Source: Corynebacterium minutissimum (GTDB lineage Bacteria; Actinomycetota; Actinomycetes; Mycobacteriales; Mycobacteriaceae). From it: 64,000 bases of DNA. The DNA lies in the NCBI RefSeq assembly GCF_016889765.1, contig NZ_CP069533.1:868001-932000 (forward strand), read 5' to 3'. Of this stretch, positions 60,881 through 64,000 are shown piece by piece. The notes under the pieces are model-generated. The model worked only from the letters and a program-made list of their open reading frames with translations, did no database searches and had not been told where the DNA came from. The position numbers and the translations under genes were made by a program. Numbering within the stretch: position 1 is the stretch's first letter; every line of letters starts with the position of its first letter.

Positions 60881-63637
60881 TTAGAGCGGCTGACCGGCGC
60901 CAGCGCCTGCCGGCGGCGGGTTGCCGTCATCGCCATCATCGTTATGGGACTCGTCAGCGGAATCGCTGCCAGACTCCCCAAGGACATCCGGGCTGATGGT
61001 ATCCGGCTCATCCGAGGATGCTTCCTCATCAGCCTCGCGCACGGCGATGTCCTCCAAGTTCTCGAGCTCTTCATCGAAGGTATCCTCCGGCAGCGGGCGC
61101 GGACGCGGGGTGAAGGTGAAGGTGGCCGAGGAGTTGTCCTTGGACTCGCCGTCCCAGCCCTCGACGTCCACGGTGATGATTTCACCGGCACCGATTTCAC
61201 CGTAAAGGATCTTCTCGGAGAGCTGGTCCTCAATCTCGCGCTGAATAGTACGACGCAACGGACGTGCACCAAGGACTGGGTCGAAACCACGCTTGGCCAG
61301 CAGGTCCTTAGCCTTCTGGGTGAGCTCGATGCCCATATCGCGCTCGGACAGCTGCTTTTCCACGCGGCCAATGAGCAGCTCCACCATCTCCACAATCTGC
61401 TCCTGGGTGAGCTGGTGGAAGACCACAATCTCATCGATACGGTTGAGGAACTCTGGGCGGAAGTGCTTCTTCAGCTCGTCATGGACCTTGTTCTTCATGC
61501 GCTCATACTGCGCATCAGAATCGGTCTCAGAGGAGCCGGTGAAGCCCAAGCCCACAGCCTTGGAGATGTCCTGGGTACCCAGGTTCGAGGTGAAGATGAG
61601 AACCGTGTTCTTGAAGTCCACGTTGCGGCCCTGGCCATCGGTCAGGCGGCCGTCCTCAAGCACCTGCAGGAGGGTGTTGTAAATCTCCTTGTGGGCCTTC
61701 TCAATCTCGTCGAACAGGACGACGGAGAACGGCTTGCGGCGGACCTTCTCGGTCAGCTGGCCACCCTCTTCATAGCCCACGTATCCCGGAGGAGCACCAA
61801 AGAGACGGGAGGCAGTGAAGCGGTCATGAAACTCACCCATATCGATCTGGATGAGGTCATCATCCGAACCGAAGAGGAAGTTAGCCAGGGACTTCGATAG
61901 CTCGGTCTTACCCACACCGGACGGACCAGCGAAGATGAAGGAACCGGACGGTCGGCGCGGATCCTTCAGGCCTGCACGGGTGCGGCGGATAGCACGGGAG
62001 ACAGCCTTGACGGCCTCGTCCTGACCAATGATGCGCTTGTGCAGCTCCTCCTCCATATTAAGGAGGCGGTTGGATTCCTTCTCCGTGAGCTTGAGAACCG
62101 GGATGCCAGTCCAGTGGGCCAGGACCTCAGCGATCTGTTCCTCGCCGACCTCGGCGATTTCTTCCAAATCACCGGAGCGCCACTGCTTTTCCTTCTCCGC
62201 GCGCTCTTCACCGAGCTTGCGCTCCTGATCGCGCAGGCCTGCGGCCTTCTCGAAGTCCTGCGCATCAATTGCGGCTTCCTTTTCCTTGCGGACCTCGGCA
62301 ATGCGGTCATCGACCTCACGCAGGCCTTCCGGAGCGGTCATGCGCTTGATACGCATGCGAGCGCCAGCCTCATCGAGAAGGTCAACGGCTTTATCCGGCA
62401 GGAAGCGGTCATTGATGTAGCGGTCAGACAAGGAGGCCGCAGCCTTGAGGGCCTCATCGGTGTAGGACACGCGGTGGTGCGCCTCGTACTTATCGCGCAG
62501 GCCCTTAAGAATCAGAATGGTGTCATCGAGGGACGGTTCTTCGACCTTGACCGGCTGGAAGCGGCGCTCGAGAGCAGCGTCCTTCTCAATATGCTTGCGG
62601 TACTCATCCAGGGTGGTTGCACCAATGGTCTGGAGCTCACCACGAGCCAGCTTCGGCTTCAGCAAGGAAGCAGCATCGATGGCGCCCTCGGCGGCACCAG
62701 CGCCCACCAGGGTGTGGATCTCATCGATGAAGAGGATGATGTCACCGCGCTGGTTAATTTCCTTGAGAACCTTCTTCAGGCGTTCCTCAAAGTCACCACG
62801 GTAGCGGGAACCGGCCACCAGGGAGCCCAGGTCCAGCGAGTACAGCTGCTTATCCTTGAGAGTCTCCGGGACTTTGCCGTTGACAATGTCGAGGGCCAAG
62901 CCCTCGACCACGGCGGTCTTACCCACACCGGGCTCACCGATGAGCACCGGGTTGTTCTTGGTACGGCGGGAGAGCACCTGCATGATGCGCTCCACCTCAG
63001 ACTCACGGCCCACCACGGGATCCAGCTTGCCGTCCTTAGCTGCCTGGGTTAGGTTGCGGCCAAACTGGTCAAGCACCAGGGAGTTGGAACGCTCACCGGC
63101 GCCGCCGGAACCGCCACGACCACCCTGGCCAGCGCCGGCCCCAGCGCCCACCGGACCAGGACCGCCCTGGGACGTGCCGCCACCATCGCCTTCGCCGCCC
63201 TCATAACCGGAGAGCAGCTGGATAACCTGCTGGCGCACGCGCGGCAAGTCCGCGCCCAGCTTGGTCAGCACCTGGGCTGCCACGCCATCGCCTTCACGAA
63301 TGAGGCCGAGGAGCAGGAACTCGGTGCCAATGTACTTGTGGCCCATTTGCAGGCCCTCGCGCAGGGAAAGCTCCAAGACCTTCTTGGCGCGCGGGGTAAA
63401 CGGAATGTGGCCAGTGTGCGGCTGGGAGCCCTGACCAATAATCTCCTCCACCTCACGGCGGACGTCCTCCAGCGAGATGCCCATGGATTCCAGGGCCTTG
63501 GCGGCAACGCCTTCACCCTCGTGAATGAGACCCAGGAGGATGTGCTCGGTGCCGATGTAATTGTGGTTGAGCATGCGTGCTTCTTCCTGCGCCAAAACGA
63601 TGACGCGGCGAGCACGGTCTGTAAACCTCTCGAACAT
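60881..63637 (-). CDS. clpC: ATP-dependent Clp protease ATPase subunit ClpC
   Basis: A 918-residue AAA+ unfoldase that feeds ClpP. Two Clp-N repeats (1-145), a Gly-rich linker (about 150-190, longer than I recall for mycobacteria), AAA-1 with GEPGVGKTA (about 236), a UVR-type middle region (DAQDFEKAAGLRDQERKLG), AAA-2 with GPSGVGKTEL (about 570), and an acidic then Gly/Pro-rich tail from about 835. AAGAGG precedes the ATG. Monocistronic, with a terminator. Confidence 0.97.
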   Translation of the reverse strand: MFERFTDRARRVIVLAQEEARMLNHNYIGTEHILLGLIHEGEGVAAKALESMGISLEDVRREVEEIIGQGSQPHTGHIPFTPRAKKVLELSLREGLQMGHKYIGTEFLLLGLIREGDGVAAQVLTKLGADLPRVRQQVIQLLSGYEGGEGDGGGTSQGGPGPVGAGAGAGQGGRGGSGGAGERSNSLVLDQFGRNLTQAAKDGKLDPVVGRESEVERIMQVLSRRTKNNPVLIGEPGVGKTAVVEGLALDIVNGKVPETLKDKQLYSLDLGSLVAGSRYRGDFEERLKKVLKEINQRGDIILFIDEIHTLVGAGAAEGAIDAASLLKPKLARGELQTIGATTLDEYRKHIEKDAALERRFQPVKVEEPSLDDTILILKGLRDKYEAHHRVSYTDEALKAAASLSDRYINDRFLPDKAVDLLDEAGARMRIKRMTAPEGLREVDDRIAEVRKEKEAAIDAQDFEKAAGLRDQERKLGEERAEKEKQWRSGDLEEIAEVGEEQIAEVLAHWTGIPVLKLTEKESNRLLNMEEELHKRIIGQDEAVKAVSRAIRRTRAGLKDPRRPSGSFIFAGPSGVGKTELSKSLANFLFGSDDDLIQIDMGEFHDRFTASRLFGAPPGYVGYEEGGQLTEKVRRKPFSVVLFDEIEKAHKEIYNTLLQVLEDGRLTDGQGRNVDFKNTVLIFTSNLGTQDISKAVGLGFTGSSETDSDAQYERMKNKVHDELKKHFRPEFLNRIDEIVVFHQLTQEQIVEMVELLIGRVEKQLSERDMGIELTQKAKDLLAKRGFDPVLGARPLRRTIQREIEDQLSEKILYGEIGAGEIITVDVEGWDGESKDNSSATFTFTPRPRPLPEDTFDEELENLEDIAVREADEEASSDEPDTISPDVLGESGSDSADESHNDDGDDGNPPPAGAGAGQPL

Positions 63638-63987
63638 GACCTCTTACCTTTCGCTGTTAATGTGTCATCCACTCTAACGCGCGGGGCCGACACTCCATTC
63701 ACGATTTTTCTCCGCATCACCATCACACGCCCGTTTCCCCAGCTCACCACACTGTACGCCGGTAGCGAACAGGCCCACACGGCCGCACCCTACGCCTGCC
63801 GCCCCTGGGGAAATCTCCCCGCCACTAGGTTGGGCCCCACGATGCTTGTTAAAATAAGCGGCGCTGGTTCGGGAGACAGCGTGACGTTTGATTCCCGTTC
63901 CTTTCCTTATCACTCACGGCGTCGCCCCTCATTTCCCTATACCGGAGGTTTCGCTCCGTAAGTCTCTCTGCCCCATAAGGAACTCTC
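63638..63987. other. Divergent intergenic region upstream of clpC
   Basis: These 350 bp hold no gene. A rightward -10-like TAAAAT (63850-63855) would give a leader of about 125 nt containing a small hairpin, CGGAG/CTCCG (63943-63947, 63954-63958). I saw no clear ClgR or heat-shock box for clpC by eye. Confidence 0.4.
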
Positions 63988-64000
63988 ATGGTCAGCGAGC
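63988..64000 (+). CDS. Start of a rightward gene, truncated by window edge
   Basis: ATG GTC AGC GAG follows an AAGGA ribosome site by 6 bp. Only four codons are in view, so no product can be named. In C. glutamicum an IMP dehydrogenase-family gene lies near clpC (recalled), which is only a hint. Confidence 0.45.

Overview
This window is chromosomal DNA from a Corynebacterium, of the mid-GC, C. aurimucosum/C. minutissimum-like type; the species cannot be fixed from sequence alone. The evidence is synteny recalled from relatives. The run purS-purQ-purL / nucH / purC / purB / purD / phoS-phoR / pqo / cgmA-cgmR / thrE / otsA / otsB / LacI regulator / zinc ABC transporter follows the C. glutamicum order. 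The block rlmB-cysS-ispF-ispD-carD / lpqE / radA / membrane protein / carbonic anhydrase / mutY / clpC follows the mycobacterial and corynebacterial order. Several genes appear to be transcribed as leaderless mRNAs, as is common in actinobacteria.

Layout. 1-5.5 kb: lipid beta-oxidation or FAS-like module (MaoC dehydratase, double-domain FabG, thiolase, acyl-CoA dehydrogenase/oxidase) around a divergent promoter carrying a strong dyad. 5.5-7 kb: a DUF6891-like protein and a hemolysin III protein. 7.1-10.4 kb: purSQL with a terminator. 10.6-16 kb: a secreted nuclease with collagen-like repeats, an HNH endonuclease and a DUF2334 protein. 16-24 kb: ptrB-purC, a translationally coupled pair of unknown genes, purB and purD. 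24-32 kb: HIT protein, PhoRS two-component system, two MFS exporters, pyruvate:quinone oxidoreductase, the CgmR-type repressor and tRNA-Thr. 32.3-41.9 kb: threonine exporter, lysine-rich DNA-binding-like protein, trehalose synthesis genes, LacI regulator, zinc uptake operon and an esterase. 42-45.7 kb: an AT-rich bacteriocin island. 45.9-51 kb: rlmB, cysS, an accessory two-gene cassette, ispF, ispD and carD. 51.3-60.3 kb: lpqE-like lipoprotein, twin small secreted peptides, radA, carbonic anhydrase, mutY, a second ThrE-family protein, secreted lipase and cation efflux. 60.27-60.75 kb: a non-coding composite repeat element. 60.9-63.6 kb: clpC.

How the genes fit together. The purine genes give six steps of IMP/AMP synthesis. 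PhoRS would be expected to control phosphate-scavenging genes such as the nearby nuclease. The zinc operon has a Zur-like box over its promoter. CgmA/CgmR is a self-regulated drug efflux unit whose operator covers the promoter.

The least ordinary parts are: (a) a lactococcin 972-type bacteriocin operon ending in a translationally coupled LuxR-type regulator and flanked by ~90-bp direct repeats; (b) a ~458-bp non-coding composite bounded by two 107-bp MITE-like elements, flanked by near-identical 15-bp repeats and containing mutually exclusive hairpins; (c) a two-gene cassette inserted between ispF and cysS; (d) paired large inverted repeats next to purB; (e) the absence of disA from its usual place after radA.
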